IMG/VR virus record: IMGVR_UViG_3300021598_001001
Coordinates: 1 to 64,000 of that record
Length of the DNA: 64,000 bases
Direction: 5' to 3' (one strand)
Source: a virus
The position numbers were made by a program, and so were the translations under genes. Under the pieces are notes generated by a model. The model was not told the origin of the DNA, searched no databases, and worked only from the letters and a program-made list of their open reading frames with translations. Below are positions 6,771-14,492 of the stretch, one piece after another; position 1 is the stretch's first letter, and the number at the start of each line of letters is the position of its first letter.

Positions 6771-7486
6771 TGTTGTTAAATGAGGAACCTATTGTTGGAG
6801 GTCAAATATTACAAGAACCTTGGCCTCATCAGATCATAGAACAAACTATAGATCAAAAATCTTTTGAAGTTTTAAAGACGATACCAAGATTCCTTTTAAC
6901 TAAAGAAAATATTCAAAAAAATTCTTTTCTTAAGGAGAAGATATTTTTTGATGCTAGGACTTCACCTGGAGGAGCCGTACTTGATATTCTGGATTTAATT
7001 AAGTGCGGAGTGTCCGAAGATGTGGTTGAAGTATTATTTGATGTTGCTCAAGATTTTTTAAAGTTATCTAAGTCTATCCTTGATAGGTATCCTAATAGTA
7101 GAAAACCATCACCAGAACAAGAAGTTTTTGTTCAGGCAAACATCAACTTAGATTTTCCTTATAATTGGTTTCCTCCGCATGATGATGTTAGTAGAAAAAT
7201 TATAACTTTTATAGTTTATCTCTCACCAGAAAATAACATAGGAACAATACTACACTCTATTGAATCTGAAGATGATGTACAAAAAATAGTAGAGTGGAAA
7301 CCAAACTCTTCTATTTTATTTTGTCCAGAAAAAGATGTGACATGGCATTCGTTCAAAGCTTCTGATAAACTTAGAGTTGTTTGTGCGTTTTTTATTGAAG
7401 TAAATGTAGAGTCACGACCTATATTTGAATATAATTTTTCTAGTGGTAAGAAAGCTAGATGGATTGGAAAGCCCAAAGTCAACTGA
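6767..7486 (+). CDS. 2-oxoglutarate/Fe(II) oxygenase-like protein
   Basis: 239 residues. The C-terminal half has a jelly-roll signature: FPPHDDVSRKIITFIVYLSP provides His-x-Asp, followed by SILFCPEKDVTWHSF with the distal His, then Arg in DKLRVVCAFF for 2-oxoglutarate binding. Spacing agrees with phage 2OG/Fe(II) dioxygenases. It is translationally coupled to the upstream amidinotransferase (ATGATG overlap), so the two may act on the same substrate. The N-terminal ~110 residues are not recognised. The hydroxylation target is unknown. Confidence 0.6.
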   Translation: MMLLNEEPIVGGQILQEPWPHQIIEQTIDQKSFEVLKTIPRFLLTKENIQKNSFLKEKIFFDARTSPGGAVLDILDLIKCGVSEDVVEVLFDVAQDFLKLSKSILDRYPNSRKPSPEQEVFVQANINLDFPYNWFPPHDDVSRKIITFIVYLSPENNIGTILHSIESEDDVQKIVEWKPNSSILFCPEKDVTWHSFKASDKLRVVCAFFIEVNVESRPIFEYNFSSGKKARWIGKPKVN

Positions 7487-7494
7487 CACCCACC

Positions 7495-7522
7495 TTGCAT
7501 AAAATCAAAAGTGTGGTAGAAT
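7495..7522 (+). promoter_or_regulatory. Sigma70-like promoter with extended -10
   Basis: TTGCAT (7495-7500), 16-bp spacer, TGG-TAGAAT (-10 at 7517-7522). It overlaps an upstream in-frame ATG (7521) of the next gene, which argues for the internal ATG at 7545 as the true start. Confidence 0.6.
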
Positions 7523-7544
7523 GTGGGAAACATATATTCTGAAC

Positions 7545-7796
7545 ATGATTGATCGTATTGTTACCATTAAAAACATTGGAATCTTCGGATTATCCATTTT
7601 AATTGGTGGTTCTATTGGATCTTCTACTGGATCTTATCGTTCTGTAGAAGACACTTTGATTCTCTGTAATCAAAGGCCTCATGAATGTAAATTTAAGTAC
7701 GACATTTTAATGTATGAGAAAAATGGTAAAGTTCCCTATGAAGATCCGACTAAAGTAAAAACACAACCCAAAACTCAAACAACCGTAGTAAAATGA
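7545..7796 (+). CDS. Small membrane-anchored protein
   Basis: 83 residues from ATG 7545 (MIDRIVTIKNIGIFGLSILI). A hydrophobic Gly/Ser-rich helix (~12-32) is followed by a polar domain with two Cys (LCNQRPHECKFKYD) and a Thr/Lys-rich tail. The start is chosen because the upstream ATG at 7521 falls in a promoter -10. The two Cys could form a disulfide if the domain is periplasmic. It overlaps the next gene by 4 bp. Function unknown. Confidence 0.55.
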   Translation: MIDRIVTIKNIGIFGLSILIGGSIGSSTGSYRSVEDTLILCNQRPHECKFKYDILMYEKNGKVPYEDPTKVKTQPKTQTTVVK

Positions 7797-8047
7797 AAGA
7801 CCTCCGAAAAATTAAATATATTTCTAGAGAAATCAAGGAAGGAGACTTTGTAAAATTTACTGGATGCACCCGAGAACAAGTTATGTGGGGTAATAATACT
7901 GATCCAGAAAATCTTCTTATCTATGGTGGAATTTATTATGTTGAGAAAATGATTGTAAAATCTTCTCACACTAAACTTATTCTTCGTGGAGTCGAAGGTA
8001 AATTTAATAGTGTTTGTTTTGAGTGTTTAGGAAATGGCTCTTTCTGA
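7793..8047 (+). CDS. Small protein with SH3-like segment
   Basis: 84 residues. EGDFVKFTGCTREQ followed by IYYVEKMIVKSSHTKLILRG has the alternating beta pattern of a small SH3/KOW-like barrel, a form common in short phage proteins. Overlaps its neighbours by 4 and 14 bp. Function unknown. Confidence 0.6.
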   Translation: MKDLRKIKYISREIKEGDFVKFTGCTREQVMWGNNTDPENLLIYGGIYYVEKMIVKSSHTKLILRGVEGKFNSVCFECLGNGSF

Positions 8048-8225
8048 GAAGTCAAAAATTTATTATAATGTTTGGTGTTGTGCCTATCGAAGACGATATT
8101 TTGCCAAGTGTAAGGGAGACTGGGAATTATATGATCGTGAACATCAAACTTTGTTAATGTGTCTTAGAATGAAAGATGCAAAATGGACGACATTTGATAC
8201 TGAAAAACCTAACTATTTAAAATAA
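8034..8225 (+). CDS. Small hypothetical protein
   Basis: 63 residues, basic and aromatic (YYNVWCCAYRRRYFAKCKGDW). Three Cys but no clear metal site. The stop shares one base with the next start. Function unknown. Confidence 0.55.
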   Translation: MALSEKSKIYYNVWCCAYRRRYFAKCKGDWELYDREHQTLLMCLRMKDAKWTTFDTEKPNYLK

Positions 8226-8419
8226 TGATTTCAATTTTTGATTTATTTCACGATGAACGTCGGTATGGTTGGTCTGTGGATAAACGTTACGACTGGATCA
8301 ACATGCTCATAACAATGCAAAAGAAAAAACCCCAACGGTTCAAAGAATTTCAATATTCAAACTCAACCATCTATCATCATATAGATAGAGTACAACAAGA
8401 ACAAAATTTATATGATTGA
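8225..8419 (+). CDS. Small hypothetical protein
   Basis: 64 residues (MISIFDLFHDERRYGWSVDK at the start), aromatic and charged, with no recognised motif. It overlaps the following radical SAM gene by 8 bp, suggesting coupled translation. Confidence 0.55.
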   Translation: MISIFDLFHDERRYGWSVDKRYDWINMLITMQKKKPQRFKEFQYSNSTIYHHIDRVQQEQNLYD

Positions 8420-9449
8420 ATTAAAGGATAAAAAAATTATTCGAGTAATTCAAAAAGATTCATCTTTGATGCATTTGACATGGATGATTAATAATATATG
8501 CAATAATAAATGCACATATTGTTTACCAGAATTAAACTCAGGTAAAGGTCATCATTATAAATGGGAGAATGCAAAAAAATTCTTAGAATTATTATTCGAA
8601 AAGTATCCAAAAATTCATTGTTCAGTTACTGGTGGTGAGCCAAGTATTAGTCACTTTTTTCCTGAGTTGGTAAAGTTTTTTAATTCTAATGGTCATACTA
8701 TAGGTACAACTAGTAATGCATTTAAACCAATAGAATATTGGGAAGATATTTCAAAGTATTTAAAGTATGTTTGTTTTTCATACCACCCAGAATTTCCTGT
8801 TAAAGATTTTAAAGAAAAAGTAATTGCTGCAAGTTTAAACACATTCGTAACTGTGCGACTAATGATGCTTCCTTCTAAGTGGGATCATTGTATAGAAGTT
8901 TTCAATTCATTAAAAGATATTGATACTTGCTTTTTGGAACCAGTTAGAATTATGGATTGGGGTAGTAAACATAAAGAAACTCATATCTACACAAAAGATC
9001 AATTAGATTGGTTTCATACTGATGAAGCTGCAAAACCCCACCAAAAGATACTAAAACATTTGGGAAAACAGGAAATTCTAAAAATAACATCCGATTTTCA
9101 ATTTGAAGATGGATCTATTTTGTTAGATGACCCAAATAACAATATAAATTCAATAGAATTTATTAATTGTGGTATGACTAATTTTGAAGGATATGTTTGT
9201 GAAGTTGGATTGAAAAGTTTATTTGTAAATTCATCTGGACAGATATATCTAGCTAATTGTGGTATTGGTGGACCCATTGGAAATATAGATGAGTTTGAAC
9301 AAATAAAATGGCCGACTATGCCTGTCATTTGTAATAAAAAATATTGTCATTGTACTATTGATGTTAATGTTAATAAGTGGGTTAGAAATTATAATCAGTT
9401 AAAGAATCAAGGTCTAATCAAACCAAGAATACTTAATCCAAATACTTAA
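8412..9449 (+). CDS. Radical SAM enzyme with C-terminal Cys cluster (SPASM-like)
   Basis: 345 residues. The radical SAM cluster motif is CNNKCTYC (Cys30, 34, 37), followed by the SAM-binding TGGEPS. The C-terminal region carries LANCGIGGPIGN and then CNKKYCHC, the spacing of an auxiliary iron-sulfur cluster as in SPASM/twitch proteins. Such enzymes start radical chemistry on peptides, sugars or nucleotides. No precursor peptide is obvious nearby. Neighbours are small genes upstream and a membrane peptide plus SGNH-type hydrolase downstream. A second radical SAM gene at 51851-52597 has a different sequence and context. The substrate is unknown. Confidence 0.85.
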   Translation: MIELKDKKIIRVIQKDSSLMHLTWMINNICNNKCTYCLPELNSGKGHHYKWENAKKFLELLFEKYPKIHCSVTGGEPSISHFFPELVKFFNSNGHTIGTTSNAFKPIEYWEDISKYLKYVCFSYHPEFPVKDFKEKVIAASLNTFVTVRLMMLPSKWDHCIEVFNSLKDIDTCFLEPVRIMDWGSKHKETHIYTKDQLDWFHTDEAAKPHQKILKHLGKQEILKITSDFQFEDGSILLDDPNNNINSIEFINCGMTNFEGYVCEVGLKSLFVNSSGQIYLANCGIGGPIGNIDEFEQIKWPTMPVICNKKYCHCTIDVNVNKWVRNYNQLKNQGLIKPRILNPNT

Positions 9450-9456
9450 GATAATT

Positions 9457-9627
9457 ATGGAAAAAGATCTACTTAAACATCACCAAGTAAAATCTAAATG
9501 GTACTATATTTTTTGGGGAATCATGGCCATTGCCGTAGTGAGTGGTCAGGTGTATGTTGGTATGGGTTATCGTGAGATGTCTAATGCCACAAAGTCTGTG
9601 GATATCCAAGTAAAATGTGTTAAATAA
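9457..9627 (+). CDS. Small single-pass membrane protein
   Basis: 56 residues. A basic N-terminus is followed by one hydrophobic helix (YYIFWGIMAIAVVSGQVYVG) and a short tail with one Cys. It lies between the radical SAM and SGNH-type genes and overlaps the latter by 11 bp. Function unknown. Confidence 0.6.
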   Translation: MEKDLLKHHQVKSKWYYIFWGIMAIAVVSGQVYVGMGYREMSNATKSVDIQVKCVK

Positions 9628-10495
9628 TATAAAAATTATTTTTATTAAAGTGCCAAAAATAGATCATCTAAACTTTAATAAGTATGAGAGATTCTTTTCT
9701 TTTGGATGTAGTATGACTGACTATTTTTGGCCAACTTGGGCTGACGTTATCGGACTTCACATTCCAAAATATTATAATTTTGGATCTCCTGGAGCCGGAA
9801 ACGCATTTATATCAAATCAAGTTGCTGAAATGAATCAAAGATTTCATTTTAACAATAAAGATTTGATAATAGTAATGTGGACTACAGTAAATCGTGAAGA
9901 CCGATATATTAATAGAAAATGGCAGTGTTGTGGAAACATATACAATTCTATTCATGACGGATTGTATGATTTACAATATATTAAAAATTATGTCGATTAT
10001 AGAGGATTTCTAATTAGAGATCTTGGATTAATATCATTAACTTTTAATTTTTTAAATTACATTGATTCGGACTTTTTGATGTTGAGTCATATGCCTATTA
10101 TCAAAAAAACAACTAATTGTCATTCTTACAATTCTCTAGATGATGTAGTATTGGATACATCTGACGTGTTAGATTTATATAAAGATCTATTAAATGAAAT
10201 AGAACCAGATTTCCTAACAGTGCAGTATAATTCAACTACTTGGCCTGGAGTAAAAATAAAAAAGAATGATTGCGGTAGATATAGGTACAAGTATGATTTA
10301 CATCCTCCACCTATTGATCATGTTTCGTATTTAACAAAAATAATACCAAATTTAAAAGTCAGTGAAAAAGTTTTTAATTTTATTCAACAAGAAGATCTCA
10401 AAATAAGAACATTTGAAAGAACTAATTTTTTGTATGATCTAAATTCTCCAGAAATGCAATGGAAAAAAATGTCTAAATCTTATGTAAGTTTATGA
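9617..10495 (+). CDS. SGNH/GDSL-type hydrolase-like protein
   Basis: 292 residues. Block I FFSFGCSMTDYFWP offers the nucleophilic Ser. NFGSPGAGN supplies the block II Gly, WTTVNRED resembles block III, and DLHPPPIDH gives the block V Asp-x-x-His pattern in contracted form (DLH). Such enzymes de-acylate or trans-acylate sugars and lipids. A Phe/Tyr/Asn-rich composition is shared with the other island proteins. No signal peptide, so cytoplasmic. Acetyl-ester removal from a glycan would suit the surrounding glycosyltransferases, but the substrate is inferred only from context. Confidence 0.5.
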   Translation: MLNNIKIIFIKVPKIDHLNFNKYERFFSFGCSMTDYFWPTWADVIGLHIPKYYNFGSPGAGNAFISNQVAEMNQRFHFNNKDLIIVMWTTVNREDRYINRKWQCCGNIYNSIHDGLYDLQYIKNYVDYRGFLIRDLGLISLTFNFLNYIDSDFLMLSHMPIIKKTTNCHSYNSLDDVVLDTSDVLDLYKDLLNEIEPDFLTVQYNSTTWPGVKIKKNDCGRYRYKYDLHPPPIDHVSYLTKIIPNLKVSEKVFNFIQQEDLKIRTFERTNFLYDLNSPEMQWKKMSKSYVSL

Positions 10496-10520
10496 ACAAA
10501 ACATTATTATATAATCAATC

Positions 10521-10994
10521 ATGAGCGAAGTATCTTTCAAAAAACACAGGGTTTTCCGTGAGACAGATTCGGTTGTCTTCTATGATATTTCAGTAGAAAA
10601 CTCAAATGCACAAGACCTTGTTGTTCATACAGGTCCTGCAATTTCTCCACCTGATGATGTTGTCGGTGCAAAACAATTTTATATTCACTATCAACAGATT
10701 GACCACAATCGTGTACTGTCTGGAATCAGAACCTTTGAACTTGTGAATCCAACTTGGAGGTATCCATATCATATTGTTCACCTGAATCGTAGTTCTGGTG
10801 CTCTTGTGATTCCAAAGATGACCTATCATCGCTCATATTCTGGTGAGGAAGGTTCAATCGTCATCAATCAGGCAATTCGTGACGAAGACTTCAACCCTGA
10901 GACCGAATTTGTTCCAATTTCTGCCGCTCAGGATGCAGAACTGTATCGCATTCTTGCACACGAAAAACCAGTGATTCATACCCTCGGAGAATAA
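10521..10994 (+). CDS. Conserved-type cyanophage protein, beta-rich
   Basis: 157 residues. Predicted largely beta, with a run such as HIVHLNRSSGALVIPKMTYHRSY and an acidic C-terminus. Codon use and composition differ from the AT-rich island proteins and look more like core phage genes. It may mark the edge of an inserted block. No catalytic motif recognised; function unknown. Confidence 0.6.
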   Translation: MSEVSFKKHRVFRETDSVVFYDISVENSNAQDLVVHTGPAISPPDDVVGAKQFYIHYQQIDHNRVLSGIRTFELVNPTWRYPYHIVHLNRSSGALVIPKMTYHRSYSGEEGSIVINQAIRDEDFNPETEFVPISAAQDAELYRILAHEKPVIHTLGE

Positions 10995-11167
10995 TGGCCA
11001 TTTCTAGTAATGAAAAATTTCCTTACGAATCTTTTCCGTATAGACTTGATGTAAAGGAGGGTAAAGACAAAAGAACCTGTTGGTTTGAATGTAAAGAACA
11101 TCTAGATAAGTATCTTACTAGACATAAACTTAATAAAAAAGATTACGAGTTGACTGTAAATTCTTGA
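10994..11167 (+). CDS. Small conserved-type cyanophage protein
   Basis: 57 residues, with KRTCWFECKEHLDKYLTRH as its most distinctive part. The ATG overlaps the previous stop. A compact alpha/beta fold is likely. Function unknown. Confidence 0.6.
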   Translation: MAISSNEKFPYESFPYRLDVKEGKDKRTCWFECKEHLDKYLTRHKLNKKDYELTVNS

Positions 11168-11172
11168 TAACT

Positions 11173-11385
11173 ATGGAAAATTTTGAGTGGATTGACGATG
11201 CGTTTCGAGTAGAAGAACGCAAGTGGGGTACATGGGACTCTTACGATAGAGATGGTAAGAGTATTATAACCTCACTGACAAAGGAAAATTGTATTAATGC
11301 AACTCGGTGGTATCTAAAACAAAAACAGGAAGGGTTTTCTGAAACAGAAATTAAATATGAAAGTTTTGTTGGAGGAAAACTTTGA
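11173..11385 (+). CDS. Small hypothetical protein
   Basis: 70 residues from ATG 11173 (MENFEWIDDAFRVEERKWGT). A TTG nine bases upstream is in frame but less likely. Its 3' end contains the GGAGG (11371-11375) used by the next gene. Function unknown. Confidence 0.6.
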   Translation: MENFEWIDDAFRVEERKWGTWDSYDRDGKSIITSLTKENCINATRWYLKQKQEGFSETEIKYESFVGGKL

Positions 11386-11609
11386 AAAGAAAAAAGACTA
11401 TATGGAGATGGTGGGCAAAAGCTCTTGGGGAAAAGGCATCTAAGTGCGATAAAGAGTCTGACCTTGTTGCTTGGATAAGAACTTTTATTTTTATCACATA
11501 CCTAATTACAAATTGTTTTATTGTTGCGGGAGTAATTAGACATTGGAATGATAGTCAGGACATTTATATAGAATTAAATACTAATGACCAACCAACACCC
11601 GCAATCTAA
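11382..11609 (+). CDS. Small membrane protein (TTG start)
   Basis: 75 residues. GGAGG (11371-11375) sits 6 bp before a TTG codon at 11382 that overlaps the previous stop as TTGA; no ATG or GTG is available near it. A basic, Trp-rich N-terminus (KRKKTIWRWWAKALG) is followed by one transmembrane helix (IRTFIFITYLITNCFIVAGV) and a short tail. Function unknown. Confidence 0.6.
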   Translation: MKRKKTIWRWWAKALGEKASKCDKESDLVAWIRTFIFITYLITNCFIVAGVIRHWNDSQDIYIELNTNDQPTPAI

Positions 11610-11730
11610 TACAGTACCACTTGTAATTGTCCTAGTTATTCTTTTTTTGCTTGACTTAATAATTATAGGTGGTGTATTATATAAGGGACATGCAAATTTT
11701 GTAGAGTTATTTAAACATCTAAAACTATGA
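11584..11730 (+). CDS. Tiny single-pass membrane protein
   Basis: 48 residues with a hydrophobic helix VPLVIVLVILFLLDLIIIGG and polar ends. It overlaps the previous membrane protein gene by 26 bp and the next gene by 4 bp. Two adjacent membrane peptides suggest a paired role, not proven. Confidence 0.55.
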   Translation: MTNQHPQSNTVPLVIVLVILFLLDLIIIGGVLYKGHANFVELFKHLKL

Positions 11731-11864
11731 CTAAAAGAACTTACACACAAAAAGATGGAACAATTTGGGAATGGGACGAAACTCCAGAACTTCTTCAACT
11801 CCTTAAAGAACTACACACAAAGGAGTCCACACCCAGCTCTGGATCCAACAACTCCGTGGTATGA
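11727..11864 (+). CDS. Small hypothetical protein
   Basis: 45 residues (MTKRTYTQKDGTIWEWDETP at its start), then a Leu-rich helix and a Ser/Asn-rich end. It overlaps the frame at 11755-11976 by 110 bp. AAAGGAG occurs inside it at 11818-11824. Confidence 0.55.
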   Translation: MTKRTYTQKDGTIWEWDETPELLQLLKELHTKESTPSSGSNNSVV

Positions 11865-11976
11865 TTGGTTATGTTATTGTGAAATCTGTGAAAGTTTAGG
11901 CCCTATTCCAGGGCAACCTTCTCTTCGCAGATTTATGGCATATAGAAGATACCTAAAAGAAGTTGGAATACTGTAA
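11755..11976 (+). CDS. Overlapping small protein with uncertain start
   Basis: The frame is open from an ATG at 11755. The protein-like part is the C-terminal half (TPWYDWLCYCEICESLGP), which follows the end of the previous gene. No ATG or GTG lies near 11820-11870 in this frame; AAAGGAG (11818-11824) precedes a CTG at 11839 by 14 bp. The real product may start at a non-standard codon, start at 11755, or arise by +1 frameshift from the upstream gene. The CYCEIC cluster could bind a metal. Start unresolved. Confidence 0.45.
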   Translation: MEQFGNGTKLQNFFNSLKNYTQRSPHPALDPTTPWYDWLCYCEICESLGPIPGQPSLRRFMAYRRYLKEVGIL

Positions 11977-11993
11977 ATTTTTTGGAGATTATT

Positions 11994-12647
11994 ATGAAAA
12001 TATTTTTGGATACTGCAAATTTTGAAGAAATTTCTGATAAGTATGTCACAGGATTGATTGATGGAGTTACCACCAATCCAACTCTAATTAAAAAGAGTGG
12101 TAAAGATCCATATCAAGTTATTAAAAGTATTTCAGAATCTTTCTCTGAGTTTGAATCTATCTCTGCAGAAGTAGTTTCGAATACATGTGAAGGTATGGTC
12201 GAGCAAGCTCAACCATATTTGCAACTTGATAACGTTACAATAAAAGTTCCCTGTACTGTAGAAGGACTTAAAGCTTGTAGACAACTTCGTAGTATTGGTG
12301 CAACAGTTAACGTAACTCTCATCTTCTCTGCATCTCAAGCTGTTCTTGCTGCAAAGGCTGGTGCAACTTATGTTTCTCCTTTTGTAGGACGCTTGACTGA
12401 TAATGGATTTGATGGACTTGAGTTGATTAAGAGTATTCGTATGATTTATGATAACTGTTATGATACTTCTGTTCCGCAAATTTTGGCCGCATCAGTTCGT
12501 AGTCCAGAAGTAGTTGCGTTGTGTTATCGTGAGGGAGCTGATATTGTAACTATTCCTTCATCAATCTTTGATAAAATGTATGAAAGTGTTCTTACTCGTG
12601 AAGGACTTGATATCTTCCAAAAGGATTGGGATAGTATTAATGTTTAA
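11994..12647 (+). CDS. talC: Transaldolase (TalC/fructose-6-phosphate aldolase-like)
   Basis: 217 residues from ATG 11994, chosen because TTGGAGA lies just upstream and the family begins MKIFLDTAN; an ATG-less extension upstream was dropped. The short TalC type is present: LDTANFEEI, GVTTNPTLI, the Schiff-base Lys84 in NVTIKVPCT, NVTLIFSASQA and SPFVGRLTDNG. It transfers a dihydroxyacetone unit in the non-oxidative pentose phosphate pathway. Cyanophages commonly carry it to push carbon towards ribose-5-phosphate and NADPH for nucleotide synthesis. It overlaps the next gene by 8 bp. Function is secure; the exact donor preference is not. Confidence 0.95.
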   Translation: MKIFLDTANFEEISDKYVTGLIDGVTTNPTLIKKSGKDPYQVIKSISESFSEFESISAEVVSNTCEGMVEQAQPYLQLDNVTIKVPCTVEGLKACRQLRSIGATVNVTLIFSASQAVLAAKAGATYVSPFVGRLTDNGFDGLELIKSIRMIYDNCYDTSVPQILAASVRSPEVVALCYREGADIVTIPSSIFDKMYESVLTREGLDIFQKDWDSINV

Positions 12648-12972
12648 ATATTATATTGATAAGTTTTCTCTAAAATTTCAATCTGTTTGGAAAAAAATCA
12701 TGAATGATTATAGTTTTACAAATCACACATTTGTTATTGATGAAATTACAGGAGAAAAATACTCTTTAACAGATCTTCTAGTTGATCTTCAACGTAGAGT
12801 ATCTGAACTGGAGGACAGGTACACTAGTCTCATTTTTGACGTTCGTAAACTTGAAGATGAGAATGTTGAGACTACAAATACTCTATACGAAATTACAAAC
12901 TCTATTGATGCTGTTGATGCTCGTATAGATATATTGACTGCTGAAAAATGGACTATGGTCAAACTAAGGTAG
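12640..12972 (+). CDS. Coiled-coil protein upstream of collar-type fibre genes
   Basis: 110 residues from ATG 12640; an in-frame ATG at 12700 is also possible. After a basic N-terminus comes a coiled-coil stretch (SLTDLLVDLQRRVSELEDRY, then further heptads to the end). Its position before two tail-collar proteins suggests a trimerising fibre or chaperone component. No family recognised. Confidence 0.55.
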   Translation: MFKYYIDKFSLKFQSVWKKIMNDYSFTNHTFVIDEITGEKYSLTDLLVDLQRRVSELEDRYTSLIFDVRKLEDENVETTNTLYEITNSIDAVDARIDILTAEKWTMVKLR

Positions 12973-12976
12973 ATAT

Positions 12977-13525
12977 ATGGCTATATTAACTACTAATGGA
13001 ATATTTTTCTCTGCTGGAAATGAATTAAATTCTAGGAGACAACTTTTTCCAACTTCAACAGTTTGGTCATACTTTCAAGCAGCTGCACCTACTGGATGGA
13101 CCAAAATAATAACACAAGATAATAAAGCTTTAAGAGTTGTTTCGGGTACGGGTGCAGGTTCTGGTGGAACTACAAATTTTACTACGGTATTTTCCCCTAC
13201 TGTAGCTTTAACTGGAACAGTAACTGCACCTACCAGTGGAATTCAACCTGGACCTGCTTTAGTTACAAGTCAAATTCCTTCCCACATCCACTCCAATGGT
13301 GGTGAAGTATCCTTAACTATTAACCCTCAAAACCCAGATGGTTCATATACTGGTGGAGATGTTAGAGCTGGAACTGGTTGGTCAAGAAATTCACCAGCAA
13401 CAGGTTCAGGTGGATCAGATCAAACTCACACCCATCCATTTACAGGATCTGGTCCAATTGGTAGTTTGGGTCTAAGTGTCGGTGTTCAATATATTGACAT
13501 CATCATGTGTAGTTTTGATGGATAA
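12977..13525 (+). CDS. Phage tail collar-domain protein, copy 1
   Basis: 182 residues. FQAAAPTGWTKI followed by ALRVVSGTGAGSGG is the collar-domain core seen at the tips of short tail fibres. His-rich segments QIPSHIHSN and THTHPF match the metal-coordinating His pattern of T4 gp12-like tips. The C-terminus GVQYIDIIMCSF is shared with copy 2. The protein probably trimerises and adorns a fibre or the virion. The two copies share their N-terminal layout but differ in the middle, consistent with duplication and receptor-driven divergence. Confidence 0.75.
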   Translation: MAILTTNGIFFSAGNELNSRRQLFPTSTVWSYFQAAAPTGWTKIITQDNKALRVVSGTGAGSGGTTNFTTVFSPTVALTGTVTAPTSGIQPGPALVTSQIPSHIHSNGGEVSLTINPQNPDGSYTGGDVRAGTGWSRNSPATGSGGSDQTHTHPFTGSGPIGSLGLSVGVQYIDIIMCSFDG

Positions 13526-13532
13526 AATAAAT
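13525..13532 (+). promoter_or_regulatory. T4-type late promoter motif AATAAATA
   Basis: AATAAATA between the two collar genes, 34 bp before ATG 13567. It overlaps the stop of copy 1. Confidence 0.5.
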
Positions 13533-13566
13533 AACTTAAAATATCTCTTAGTCGGATAATAGTATA

Positions 13567-14088
13567 ATGGCAGCAGTATTAACAACAACTGGAATAACGT
13601 TTGGTGACGGTACATCACTAAATTCCAAATATGGAATAGTGCCTCAGAGTAGCGTATCGGTTTTTTTCCAAGCATCTGCCCCTACTGGATGGGCTCAAGT
13701 AACGACCCAAAACGATAAGGCTTTAAGAGTCGTTTCTGGTACTGGTGGTGGTTCTGGAGGTACTACTGCTTTTTCATCTGCTTTCCCTAATAGTTTAAAA
13801 CCTGTTACTACTACAGTTACTATTACTGGAACTGTAGGGGATACTACTCTTACGACAGCACAACTACCTTCGCACACTCATGCTAATGGTGGATCCATAG
13901 GATTAACTCCTGGTGGCGGTGATGTTGCCTCTGGTGGAGGTTGGACAAGAAATTTCCCCAATAGTGGAGCTAACCCCGTACCTAATGGTGGGGCTCACTC
14001 ACACCCATGGAGCGGTACAGCTCCTTTTTCAGCAAGTATAGATTTTAGAGTTCAATATATTGATGTTATAATTTGTTCTTTATCCTAA
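13567..14088 (+). CDS. Phage tail collar-domain protein, copy 2
   Basis: 173 residues, paralogous to the preceding gene. FQASAPTGWAQV, ALRVVSGTGGGSGG, QLPSHTHANGG, HSHPWSG and the ending VQYIDVIICSL repeat the collar pattern with its paired His motifs. It has its own late promoter motif. The variable middle suggests a receptor-contact or decoration role. Confidence 0.75.
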   Translation: MAAVLTTTGITFGDGTSLNSKYGIVPQSSVSVFFQASAPTGWAQVTTQNDKALRVVSGTGGGSGGTTAFSSAFPNSLKPVTTTVTITGTVGDTTLTTAQLPSHTHANGGSIGLTPGGGDVASGGGWTRNFPNSGANPVPNGGAHSHPWSGTAPFSASIDFRVQYIDVIICSLS

Positions 14089-14092
14089 TTTT

Positions 14093-14101
14093 TGGTATAA
14101 T
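14093..14101 (+). promoter_or_regulatory. Extended -10 promoter
   Basis: TGG-TATAAT, five bases after the previous stop and 25 bp before ATG 14127. No clear -35. Confidence 0.45.
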
Positions 14102-14126
14102 TATTGTATTCGTGGACTGATCTTAT

Positions 14127-14492
14127 ATGTTTAAAAAGACTGAACCTGGGACATACTGCCCTTTAATCAAAAAAGATTGCATTGAAAATAAATGTGCTTG
14201 GTATATGCATGTTAGAGGTATGAATCCAAATACTGGTGAAGATGTTGATCACTGGGGATGCGCTGTTTCATGGATGCCAATGCTTACAATAGAAAACTCT
14301 CAACAACAAAGATCTACTGGAGCTGCTGTAGAGTCATTTAGAAATGAAGTTGTTAAGGCTAACGAAACGAATAGGGAAATATATATACAAGGATTAATGA
14401 ATCAAAACTTTGTTCCTGTCAATGTAACTCCATTGACTCAAACAGGATTGCCTTTCGGAGAAGAAAATGAGACTGACGATAATTCCAAGTGA
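14127..14492 (+). CDS. Cys-cluster protein
   Basis: 121 residues. The N-terminal ~50 hold CPLIKKDCIENKCAW and a later WGCAVSW: four Cys in a C-x6-C-x4-C...C layout typical of a small metal or iron-sulfur site. The rest is helical with a low-complexity end. It overlaps the next gene by 26 bp. Similar small Cys-rich proteins occur in other marine phages, but I cannot assign a function. Confidence 0.6.
   Translation: MFKKTEPGTYCPLIKKDCIENKCAWYMHVRGMNPNTGEDVDHWGCAVSWMPMLTIENSQQQRSTGAAVESFRNEVVKANETNREIYIQGLMNQNFVPVNVTPLTQTGLPFGEENETDDNSK

Noticed and set aside
10510-10515. TATAAT just before the gene at 10521
   Set aside because: Only 5 bp before the ATG, with no TG extension or -35, so it would give a leaderless mRNA. 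Not convincing.
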